A stretch of 64,000 nt of DNA from Leptospira bouyouniensis (lineage in GTDB: Bacteria > Spirochaetota > Leptospiria > Leptospirales > Leptospiraceae), in contig NZ_RQFT01000012.1 of the NCBI RefSeq assembly GCF_004769525.1, positions 1-64,000 on the forward strand. Direction: 5' to 3'. Of the stretch, positions 1 to 6,894 are shown piece after piece. The notes beneath the pieces were generated by a model. The model was not told the origin of the DNA. It was given only the letters and a program-made list of their open reading frames with translations, and ran no database searches. Numbering within the stretch: position 1 is the first letter of the stretch; each line of letters begins with the position of its first letter. Position numbers and translations under genes: made by a program.

Positions 1-91
1 CTTGCTCCCTATGGGTCGCAAGTCTGTCATTTCGCGAACCACTAGTTTGTAGATACTATTGGGTTCGATCAATGGATCATTATTTGTACAC

Positions 92-128
92 AAAAAAAGC
101 CAACCTTTTGGTTGGCCTTTTTTTTTGA
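92..128. terminator. Bidirectional rho-independent terminator
   Basis: GCCAACC and GGTTGGC form a stem around a short TTTT loop, with an A-run before it and a T-run after it. It can therefore stop transcription on either strand. It lies between two facing 5S-derived fragments, which suggests both arms descend from copies of an rrf 3' region with its terminator. Confidence 0.75.
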
Positions 129-142
129 GTTATAAGTGCTAA

Positions 143-184
143 CCCGGCAACGTCCTACTCTCCCATTGATCGAACCCAATAGTA
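143..184 (-). pseudogene. Truncated 5S rRNA 3' fragment
   Basis: Read on the minus strand this stretch matches the last ~42 nt of the intact 5S gene (10705-10746), including the GGGAGAGTAGGACGTTGCCG segment, with one substitution. The 5' two thirds of 5S is absent; unrelated GC-rich sequence replaces it. It is therefore a remnant and not a functional rrf. Confidence 0.75.
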
Positions 185-281
185 TCTACAAACTAGTGGT
201 TCGCGAAATGACAGACTTGCGACCCATAGGGAGCAAGGCTCGGACACTCGCCCGCGGAGCGGATAAGCGAGTGGGGGTGGA

Positions 282-472
282 AGTAGGACGTTGGCGGGTT
301 AGCACTCATAAGTAAGATAGAGCGTTCACGAAAGTGAGCGCTTTTTTTGTTTTTAAAGCACAGTGTGAGCCGGCTACCGTCCGCGACTCGCAAGTAGCGG
401 TCGCTGCCTCAATAAAAGAGCAAAGTGTCTTGCTCTTTTATTTCCGGCATTGTTGCCGGGTGGAATTGAATA
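282..472 (+). repeat. rrf-downstream direct repeat, left copy
   Basis: Nearly identical (a handful of substitutions and one indel by eye) to 10730-10921. It begins with the last ~17 nt of 5S rRNA (one G/C change, TTGGCGGG against TTGCCGGG) and continues through the 5S terminator and two further hairpins: AATAAAAGAGCAA pairing with TTGCTCTTTTATT, and CCGGCA/TGCCGG. The body of the 5S gene is missing here. Confidence 0.9.
322..348 (+). terminator. Duplicated 5S terminator hairpin
   Basis: GCGTTCAC, a GAAA loop and GTGAGCGC, followed by seven T. It is identical to the hairpin after the intact 5S gene at 10771-10797. No RNA gene is left in front of it. Confidence 0.8.
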
Positions 473-892
473 TTCGTTTCGAATCGAGGCCAATCGTAAG
501 GTTGGCTTTCTTTAAAAGAATGTTTAAAGATTCTTGCTTGTAAATGGTAATACTCTCTTCTCTCCAAGAGCTGATCCACAAGAATCAAATTTTGATCATA
601 TCTATCGTAGTTGTGTTTGTTCTTCCTAAAAAACAAATCACGTAAAGATGAAAAGAATACATTTCCTTTTATGATCTTTATATTTGAATTTCATTGCTTT
701 TAGTAACACTAATCTGAATAAAGATAGTCTCTGTGTGCCAGATTCATAAAGAGTAGCGGTCACACATCCTCTAACGTAAAAAATGGTTTTCAGAGAGAAG
801 TCATTTCCTAAGAGGGAAGACGTATGACAACATTCAAGGAAACAGAGTCAATCTTACAAGTTGTCTATAACCGAATAAGATTCTAATAAACT
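473..892. other. Gene-poor stretch after the left repeat
   Basis: About 420 bp without a convincing gene. At 490-520 there is a weak terminator-like GCCAATC/GGTTGGC hairpin. A 20-codon frame at 824-886, starting MTTFKETESILQ, has an AGAGGG ribosome-binding site but stops at once; it may be the stub of a lost gene. A minus-strand frame at 409-636 (TTG start) runs into the repeat and is probably chance or a remnant. Confidence 0.4.
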
Positions 893-1570
893 TTATTGTT
901 CAACACAATATAACTTTCTCGCGTTTGAACAGGTAGTGTTGCCAAATGCGATGATACTTGCTATCGTTTTTTCAATATGCGATCCAAATGCAACATTCGC
1001 TCCGGTTGTCGAAAAATTGGAACAATCATTTGAACTGTTTGTCCAATTTGCATTTAAACCAGTAATCGCAAAATTTGTGCCATTGATCACAGTTGAGACT
1101 TCATTCGTCAAATCTGATTCGAAGATACCATTTACGCTTGTTTTACCAATCACAGTTGTTCCATCAGCCCTTCGATATTCCTTATTAGGTTTGAGTACCC
1201 AATCAATATGTTCAGATGTGCTGCCAGTGGCACAATTGGCGGAAGTACAAGCAATCCGATTTGTTCCATCGGCAACCATTGCTTTGTAAGTACCACTACC
1301 AGAAGGTTTGTTTTCGTCGGAATTACACTGATTATCAAGTTCTGAAATACCAACATTCAAAACAGCATTTGATTTGGTGACAAACATTTTGCAATGGTCA
1401 CTTCTTGAGCAGCCTGTATTTGTATTTAAAGCGACTAACATCGTTCCAATTAAAGTATCATTATTGTCTTTATCTTTTCCGCAAGCAACTCCAGTAATGA
1501 TAACACTGACTAATACAAACGTTAAATTAAACTGAATAATCGATTTTCTGAGGAATCCTTTCATTTTCAT
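893..1570 (-). CDS. DUF1554 lipoprotein
   Basis: A protein of about 225 residues of the DUF1554 family, which is expanded in Leptospira and has no settled function. After a hydrophobic signal segment there is a lipobox-like ITGVAC, so the protein is probably lipid-anchored. Family hallmarks are visible: MFVTKS, a Cys-rich KPSGSGTYKAMVADG stretch, NRIACTSANC, HIDWVLKPNKEYRRADG, and a C-terminal RKLYCVEQ. The paired cysteines suggest disulfides. I chose the ATG at 1570 (ATG at 1564 also possible); the frame opens at a GTG at 1591. It stands alone between two long non-coding stretches inside the repeat-bracketed module. Confidence 0.85.
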   Translation of the reverse strand: MKMKGFLRKSIIQFNLTFVLVSVIITGVACGKDKDNNDTLIGTMLVALNTNTGCSRSDHCKMFVTKSNAVLNVGISELDNQCNSDENKPSGSGTYKAMVADGTNRIACTSANCATGSTSEHIDWVLKPNKEYRRADGTTVIGKTSVNGIFESDLTNEVSTVINGTNFAITGLNANWTNSSNDCSNFSTTGANVAFGSHIEKTIASIIAFGNTTCSNARKLYCVEQ

Positions 1571-2017
1571 ACCGTAAAATGATTGGCTCACATTGATTGG
1601 GCAAGATAATTTTAGGGAAACCCCAAGGAATCTTGTGAACGTTCTCTTTCTTTTGTACAGGGAATATCGCTACAGTCAATTCATTTGGTAGCAAGAAAGC
1701 TTAAGATTGATGGCAAAACAAAATGGTTCTTATTTTATACCACAGGTTTTTTTCTTTATGTAATCAGAAAGATCCAAACCAACGAATCGTTGCGTACGAC
1801 ATCGAAATATCGCGGCAATTTTACTTTTAATGAAACCATACTCAATCACATTAGATTGAGTATGGTCACTGTATGTGTAAGAATGGAATACCAGAAAAGC
1901 ACATATCGAACAATATAAGTTTACATGTTCACATGTTTCATAGGTTATTCTTGTTTTTTCTATTGGCTTACAAAGTATCAAAGATTAAAATAACAATCTG
2001 GCAAAAATTTCGAAAGT
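1571..2017. other. Intergenic region with a 13-bp inverted repeat
   Basis: About 450 bp between the DUF1554 gene and the end of the TetR gene. The clear element is a perfect hairpin at 1835-1866, ACCATACTCAATC with GATTGAGTATGGT around a 6-nt loop. It lacks a T-run, so it is not a plain terminator; it could be an operator or RNA element. Short frames here lack coding character. Confidence 0.45.
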
Positions 2018-2644
2018 TCACCCTAGATCCACAGAGGAACTTACAGTCACTTTGAATAATTGAAATATATCCATACCTTCCGGTAGAACAAGGTGATTGT
2101 CAATGGCAAGAGATGAAACTCCATGCACAATGGCCCATGCCCCTAGAGCCTTGGCATGTGCCAAGTCTTTACTTCCTCGATCACTTGCAAATGCAGCATA
2201 GAGCAGGCGAAAAGGTCGCTCGGAACTCTTCGCAACTTCCTTGTTAGTTGGTTCTGGTTTTGATTTTTTTTTAAATTCAATTTGGTTTAACATCAAGCGG
2301 TAAAGATTGGGATGTGTCATGGCAAATCGAATGTATTCAAGACCATAGTGATAGGCGAGGGAACGTCCGCGAACTTTTGGATTTTCCTTTTGTGCCATAA
2401 CCATATTGTTTGCCAACTCATCATAACCTGAAGCTGCTACGGCTTGAAGGAGTTCTTGTTTTCCTTTAAAATGTGCATAAGGGGCCATATGGGTGACTCC
2501 AATCGCAGAAGCTATGGAACGAAGAGAAAGTGACTCAATCCCATGTTTTTCCAAAAGAGTACGTGCAGCATGGATGAGCGCGGAGCGAAGGTCCCCGTGA
2601 TGATAAGCACTTTCTTTCTCCTGAATTTTTTTCTTCTCGGCCAT
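2018..2644 (-). CDS. TetR/AcrR family repressor with WHG-type C-terminal domain
   Basis: A 208-residue transcription regulator. The N-terminal HTH (about residues 18-65) has the TetR signature: ALIHAARTLLEKHGIESLSLRSIA, split here as LIHAARTLLEKHG and SLSLRSIASAIGV. The C-terminal half contains GAWAIVHGVSSL, the W..VHG motif that names the WHG (TetR_C_33) effector domain. It is divergent from the flavoprotein gene at 2834. A perfect 21-bp palindrome in the shared 189-bp gap (2774-2794) is the likely operator, so the regulator probably controls both itself and the downstream redox pair. The ligand is unknown. Confidence 0.88.
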   Translation of the reverse strand: MAEKKKIQEKESAYHHGDLRSALIHAARTLLEKHGIESLSLRSIASAIGVTHMAPYAHFKGKQELLQAVAASGYDELANNMVMAQKENPKVRGRSLAYHYGLEYIRFAMTHPNLYRLMLNQIEFKKKSKPEPTNKEVAKSSERPFRLLYAAFASDRGSKDLAHAKALGAWAIVHGVSSLAIDNHLVLPEGMDIFQLFKVTVSSSVDLG

Positions 2645-2773
2645 TACAACCTATAAGAACTACTCACAAAATCGGTAAAGCTTTTTCGAAATTGATTTCT
2701 TAAGTTATGGATTTCTTTCAGCAACTTTAGGATAGGCAAAATTTTTTAAAAAAGAAGGGGAAAAAACAATTGC

Positions 2774-2794
2774 AATCTTTACAGTGTAAAGATT
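2774..2794. promoter_or_regulatory. Probable TetR operator (21-bp palindrome)
   Basis: Arms AATCTTTACA and TGTAAAGATT flank a central G with no mismatch. The site lies between the divergent TetR gene and the CrtI-like gene, and a possible -35 element (TTGCAA, 2770-2775) overlaps its edge, so a bound repressor would block the plus-strand promoter. Size and symmetry fit TetR operators. Confidence 0.7.
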
Positions 2795-2833
2795 GGGTGT
2801 CACCAAGAGGGTAAACCTTGAAGGGAGAACAAA

Positions 2834-4360
2834 ATGTCTCACTATGACACAATCGTAATTGGTGCAGGGAACGCTGGTTTAATGGCAGCCACTCGTTTGC
2901 AACGAGAGGGATCAAAAACTTTGTTGTTAGAGAGGCATAATGTCCCTGGAGGTTGTGCAACTTCATTTGTTCGAGGGGATTTCGAGTTTGAAGTTGCCCT
3001 CCACCAACTCAGTGGTGTGGGAACAGAATTAGAACCATTCATTATGCGTCGTGTTTTTGAAGAACTAGGAGTCTTGGATAAAATCGAACTTGTAATGGAA
3101 GAAGAACTCTACCGGATCATTATGCCCGGTAAGTTGGATGTTACTTTACCTGCTGATTGGCTAGAATTACAAAATCATTTGAAAACTCTTTTCCCGAGCG
3201 AAAAAGAACAAATCAACAATTTCTTTAAACTCAGCGAAGCAGTTGTCAAAGAATATTACTTTGTATTACCTCGTGTTCGGTTGGCAAACGACGAAGAGAA
3301 AATTCGAACCAAATGCCCCAATTTTTCGGCATACGGACTTCGCTCTACAACTGAAGTATTAAATGAGTTTTTTTCCACAGAAGATTTGATCAATGTAATT
3401 ACACCTTATTGGAGTTATGTGGGAATTCCTACAACAGATTTGGTTTTTGCAGAATTTATAGGAATGTTATACTTTTACTGTGTATATAAACCTTGGCACA
3501 TCAAAGGTGGATCTCAAATGCTTTCCAGTGCACTGCTTTCTTCTTTTGAGGAAGCTGGTGGAGAAGTAAGATTTCATTGTGCTGCAGAGAAAATTCTCAC
3601 TCAAAATGGTGCAGTGTGTGGTGTCATACTAGAGACTGGTGAAACTATTACATGCGATGCTGTTGTATCGAATGCAAGTCCACTCATTACCTATCATGAA
3701 TTGTTAGATTTGGAAACTCCACCTAATTCGGTAATAAAGGATTTTAAATCGAGGAGAATGGGTGTATCAGCAGTTTGTTTGTATTTGGGATTGGATTGTT
3801 CTCCAGAAGAGTTGGGATTCACTACTGCTTCTACTTTTGTAATGACTACATCAAATTCTAGTGTCACAGAAGATCGAATGTATACATTGGATGCACCAGA
3901 CTGGGGAATGGTAACATGTTATAACTTTATTGATGAGGAACTTGCTCCCAAGGGGAAAGCTGTTGTTACTCTTGTTGCCTTACAATATGGAGAAGCATGG
4001 AAAGATATACCTCCTGAAAAATATATATCCACAAAATATGAGTTTGGTAGTAAATTAATTGATCTCATTGAAAAAGCTTATCCAAACATAAGACAACATA
4101 TAGAAAAAGCAGAAGTTGCGACACCGATGACCATGATGCGTTATCTAAATACTCCTGGTGGTGCTATATATGGTTTCAAACAGATGTTACAGGATGGCCA
4201 TCTTATGCGTGAGTCATTAGATGCCATAGAAGGTCTTTACTCTTCCAGTAGTTGGACAAGTATGGGTGGTTTTCAACCTACGTATTTAAATGGATATTTT
4301 ACTGCACGTAAAATTATAAAACAACTCCGTCGTAACTCAAAATCAAGTGTATCCGCTTAG
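2834..4360 (+). CDS. CrtI-like FAD-dependent oxidoreductase (phytoene desaturase / retinol saturase family)
   Basis: A 508-residue flavoprotein. The N-terminal Rossmann motif is G10-A-G12-N-A-G15, followed by an acidic LLLERHNVPGGCATSF segment, the usual FAD ADP-binding and PGG motif of the phytoene-desaturase/carotenoid-isomerase/retinol-saturase group. The C-terminal GGFQPTYLNGYFTARKI segment fits the second FAD contact. Length matches the family. AAGGGAG lies 7 nt before the ATG. It is followed after 61 bp by a ferredoxin-NAD(P)H reductase gene, suggesting an electron donor for a reductase or desaturase step on a lipid or isoprenoid. No other carotenoid genes are nearby, so the substrate is open. 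Confidence 0.8.
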   Translation: MSHYDTIVIGAGNAGLMAATRLQREGSKTLLLERHNVPGGCATSFVRGDFEFEVALHQLSGVGTELEPFIMRRVFEELGVLDKIELVMEEELYRIIMPGKLDVTLPADWLELQNHLKTLFPSEKEQINNFFKLSEAVVKEYYFVLPRVRLANDEEKIRTKCPNFSAYGLRSTTEVLNEFFSTEDLINVITPYWSYVGIPTTDLVFAEFIGMLYFYCVYKPWHIKGGSQMLSSALLSSFEEAGGEVRFHCAAEKILTQNGAVCGVILETGETITCDAVVSNASPLITYHELLDLETPPNSVIKDFKSRRMGVSAVCLYLGLDCSPEELGFTTASTFVMTTSNSSVTEDRMYTLDAPDWGMVTCYNFIDEELAPKGKAVVTLVALQYGEAWKDIPPEKYISTKYEFGSKLIDLIEKAYPNIRQHIEKAEVATPMTMMRYLNTPGGAIYGFKQMLQDGHLMRESLDAIEGLYSSSSWTSMGGFQPTYLNGYFTARKIIKQLRRNSKSSVSA

Positions 4361-4421
4361 TACAAGCTGAATCCCAAAATAAAATCATAGGCCGAATCTC
4401 TGAGTAAAAAGGAACGAGAAC

Positions 4422-5606
4422 ATGTTAGATAACGATCAAAAATTGGAAACAAATGTTTTAAACTCTGTTATAGGATACAAGGAAGCAGTATTAAAAAAAG
4501 AAGAATTAGAAAACAATGGAACCAGTTTTATTGAATCAAAAGGATTAGTAAAAGAAACGATAGGAAAACTTCACCCTAAAAGAATTCGTTTGCGTGTAGA
4601 AAAAATACGAATTGATACACCTTCGACCAAAACATTGGTGATGGTTCCAATTGATGGAAAAAATTTACCTCCTTTCCAAGCAGGTCAATATATCAATTTG
4701 TTTGTACCTCTTGCGGGAGTTTTGACGGCAAGACCATATTCAATTTCATCCTCCCCTAAAAACTTAAAATCCTATGAACTTACCATCAAAAGAAAAGAAG
4801 GTGGATTTGTAAGTCCATATCTATTAGAGGATGTTAAGGTGGGACAAGAATTTGAGTCCTCAGGGCCTATGGGTTCTTTTCATCATAATCCACTATTCCA
4901 TGGTAATGATTTGGTATTCCTTGCCGGTGGATCTGGAATTGCTCCTGCAATCAGTATGTTAAAATCTTTTTTGCAATCAACGGAGTTGTTTCGTTTCCAT
5001 ATCATATACTCGAATAGTTTTGAGAATGATGTAATTTTTATTGATGAACTTAGAAAATTAGCTTCTGAAAATAAAAACTTTACTTTAACAGAATTTTTAT
5101 CTCGCGAAGTAAGTTCTGAATATAAAGGATTTCGTGGTCGTTTAGACATTTCCACATTACGAATGTTACTTCAAAACCCTTCGACTAAGATGTACTATGT
5201 TTGTGGTCCCACTCCCTTTAATGATCATTGTGTGAATCTTCTTACTTCTCTTGGTGTAAAATCAGGACGTATTCTAATTGAAAGTAATGGTCCACCACCA
5301 AATCCTGAAGAGTTGGAAGGTTGGCCCGAATCCCTTTTACCTACTACGAATGTGACTGTCAATGTAGGAAACCAAACATCTTTCCAAACAAATGTTGGAG
5401 AACCCCTTCTCAATAGTTTAGAACGGAATGGACTTTTTACAGAGAATGCATGTAGGTCAGGTGAATGCAGTTTATGCCGCGTGAAACTAAAATCAGGAAA
5501 GGTATTTAGTCCCGAGGAAGCTAAAATTAGAAAGTCAGATAGGAAATTTGGATATATCCATTCTTGTGTCGCTTTTCCTGTCACTGATATCGAAATCCAA
5601 TTATAA
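4422..5606 (+). CDS. Ferredoxin-NAD(P)H reductase with C-terminal 2Fe-2S domain
   Basis: A 394-residue electron-transfer protein. Residues ~60-160 form the FAD-binding domain with RPYSISSSP. The NAD-binding domain follows, with GGSGIAPAISML and YYVCGPTPFND. The C-terminal plant-type ferredoxin domain has a cluster motif CRSGECSLC (Cx4Cx2C) and a fourth Cys in HSCVAFP. This order is that of class I oxygenase reductases and NO-dioxygenase-like reductases. An extra ~55-residue N-terminal segment has no recognised domain. AAGGA precedes the ATG. It is probably co-transcribed with the CrtI-like gene and passes electrons from NAD(P)H to it or to another partner under TetR control. Confidence 0.85.
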   Translation: MLDNDQKLETNVLNSVIGYKEAVLKKEELENNGTSFIESKGLVKETIGKLHPKRIRLRVEKIRIDTPSTKTLVMVPIDGKNLPPFQAGQYINLFVPLAGVLTARPYSISSSPKNLKSYELTIKRKEGGFVSPYLLEDVKVGQEFESSGPMGSFHHNPLFHGNDLVFLAGGSGIAPAISMLKSFLQSTELFRFHIIYSNSFENDVIFIDELRKLASENKNFTLTEFLSREVSSEYKGFRGRLDISTLRMLLQNPSTKMYYVCGPTPFNDHCVNLLTSLGVKSGRILIESNGPPPNPEELEGWPESLLPTTNVTVNVGNQTSFQTNVGEPLLNSLERNGLFTENACRSGECSLCRVKLKSGKVFSPEEAKIRKSDRKFGYIHSCVAFPVTDIEIQL

Positions 5607-5617
5607 ACTTAGAAACG

Positions 5618-5667
5618 TGAATTTGTTTTCGAAGTTAAGTTGAACAGGAAAACAAATTCATTTTTTT
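5618..5667 (+). terminator. Rho-independent terminator of the redox operon
   Basis: TGAATTTGTTTTC (5618-5630) pairs perfectly with GAAAACAAATTCA (5648-5660), followed by seven T. It closes the CrtI-like/reductase pair. Confidence 0.85.
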
Positions 5668-5746
5668 ATATTATAATCTAAAAAGAGAGGTAAAAATTAT
5701 TTTCATAGAATAACGCTAGTTTTATTTTGTTCCAAACTCGTATTAT

Positions 5747-6781
5747 ATGCTAATCCAAATGCCTTTTTATCGTTTATGTATCATATTCATGATTTTTTCA
5801 TCCTTATTGTTTGGCCAAGAAAGTGTTCCAACAACAGATGAAATTCCAAAAATTGAAAAACCAAAGTATCGATATATTTCCATTAACCCAGGTGTGACGA
5901 TTGAAAGTGTCTCGTTATCGATCCAAGGGCGAAACAGAGATGCCTTAATGGTCCAAGATGATCCTGGCAGAGTTTCTTGGTTACTCGATGTAAAATCACC
6001 CGAATACCAGTTTTCCAAATACATAGGTGTTAATTTACTCTTACACAATTCAAATTTTTATCTAAATCGCCAATCAATCCCTCGGATTTTATCCAAGTCT
6101 GCTTCTGTAGAGACTTCCACCTCTGAGTCCGATTCTTCTAGTTCGGATGGTGATTCTTTGACACCGAAGAAAACGAAAGTTACCGAGGATGTTGGTACAA
6201 ATGTTGAGGGTTCTTATTCGATGTTGGTTCCTATCTTTTATTTAGGAAATCCTGATACATTTCGATTGGGATTTGGTATGGGACCTGCACAAGTACGGTT
6301 ACGTGGGAATGTTGATTTTAAAGATGCTGCTTCCAATTTACTCATTGCATTTTCAGCACCAGGACGTGATAACTTTCTAAACAATTTGCGTGCATACCAA
6401 TTTGTTTCAGGAAATATTAATCCTGATTCAGACCCAACATTAAGTTACTTGGTCGCTAATCTTTCCAGTGGGAATAATTTAGAGTTAGTTGGTTATTATT
6501 TGGCAAGTCAAGGATTACTAAGACCTGATGCTACTGCACTTACAGCTTATCTTAGTGGACGTTATAATGCAGTCGAATCTTTTGCAATCAGCAGTTTGAT
6601 GAGAAACCAAGTGAGTGTTAATGCCGTCGCAAAGTTTGCATTTATGATGTATTTAGAATCACCTCCATTTCTCGGCTTACGTGCTCGGTTATCGTTTGGT
6701 GGTCCGATTGTCAAAGAGAATGGATACACATATGAACTTAGAACTTTTCATTTGGCAATGTATATGCCTATCGAGTTTTAA
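5747..6781 (+). CDS. Hypothetical secreted or outer-membrane protein
   Basis: 344 residues with a signal peptide (MPFYRLCIIFMIFSSLLFGQ). A second ATG at 5759 may be the true start; no strong ribosome-binding site decides this. Residues ~115-145 are a Ser/Glu/Asp-rich low-complexity linker (SVETSTSESDSSSSDGDS). Flanking parts have alternating hydrophobic patterns and many aromatic residues, ending in MYMPIEF, which fits a small beta-barrel or periplasmic protein. I do not recognise the family. It follows a strong terminator, so it has its own promoter, and it converges on the FecA-type gene. Confidence 0.6.
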   Translation: MLIQMPFYRLCIIFMIFSSLLFGQESVPTTDEIPKIEKPKYRYISINPGVTIESVSLSIQGRNRDALMVQDDPGRVSWLLDVKSPEYQFSKYIGVNLLLHNSNFYLNRQSIPRILSKSASVETSTSESDSSSSDGDSLTPKKTKVTEDVGTNVEGSYSMLVPIFYLGNPDTFRLGFGMGPAQVRLRGNVDFKDAASNLLIAFSAPGRDNFLNNLRAYQFVSGNINPDSDPTLSYLVANLSSGNNLELVGYYLASQGLLRPDATALTAYLSGRYNAVESFAISSLMRNQVSVNAVAKFAFMMYLESPPFLGLRARLSFGGPIVKENGYTYELRTFHLAMYMPIEF

Positions 6782-6846
6782 CCAAGTGAGTCTCTTTAAC
6801 AGATTCCCTTGAACGCATTCAATCATCTCTATTAATAAAAAAGAAA

Positions 6847-6880
6847 TGATCCCCTCAAAACTAATTTTTTGTGGGGATCA
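6847..6880 (-). terminator. Hairpin between convergent genes
   Basis: TGATCCCC (6847-6854) pairs with GGGGATCA (6873-6880) across an 18-nt loop. On the minus strand a T-rich stretch follows, so it probably ends the FecA-type transcript; it may act weakly for the plus-strand gene as well. Confidence 0.5.
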
Positions 6881-6894
6881 AAGTTGATGTGAAA

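Larger units (their letters stand above)
1..237. repeat. Perfect 75-bp inverted repeat (arms 1-75 and 163-237)
   Basis: The arm at 163-237 is the exact reverse complement of 1-75, with an 87-bp spacer. The inner end of each arm (54-75, and 163-184 on the minus strand) matches the 3' half of the 5S rRNA gene at 10703-10724 except for one base. The rest of the arm is a relatively GC-rich sequence that is not 5S. The left arm touches the window edge, so the repeat may be longer. The spacer holds a bidirectional terminator and the remaining 5S 3' end on the minus strand. Confidence 0.9.

Noticed and set aside
193..393. Minus-strand open frame across the left repeat
   Set aside because: It lies over 5S-derived repeat and terminator sequence, and its content is explained by the repeat.
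334..543. Plus-strand open frame in the repeat block
   Set aside because: It starts inside the terminator hairpin and has no ribosome-binding site or coding pattern.
409..636. 75-codon minus-strand frame starting with TTG
   Set aside because: The first half looks faintly coding, but the second half is repeat sequence; no family was recognised.
1730..1981. 83-codon minus-strand frame over the hairpin at 1835-1866
   Set aside because: Biased, unconserved-looking composition and a hairpin inside it; treated as non-coding.
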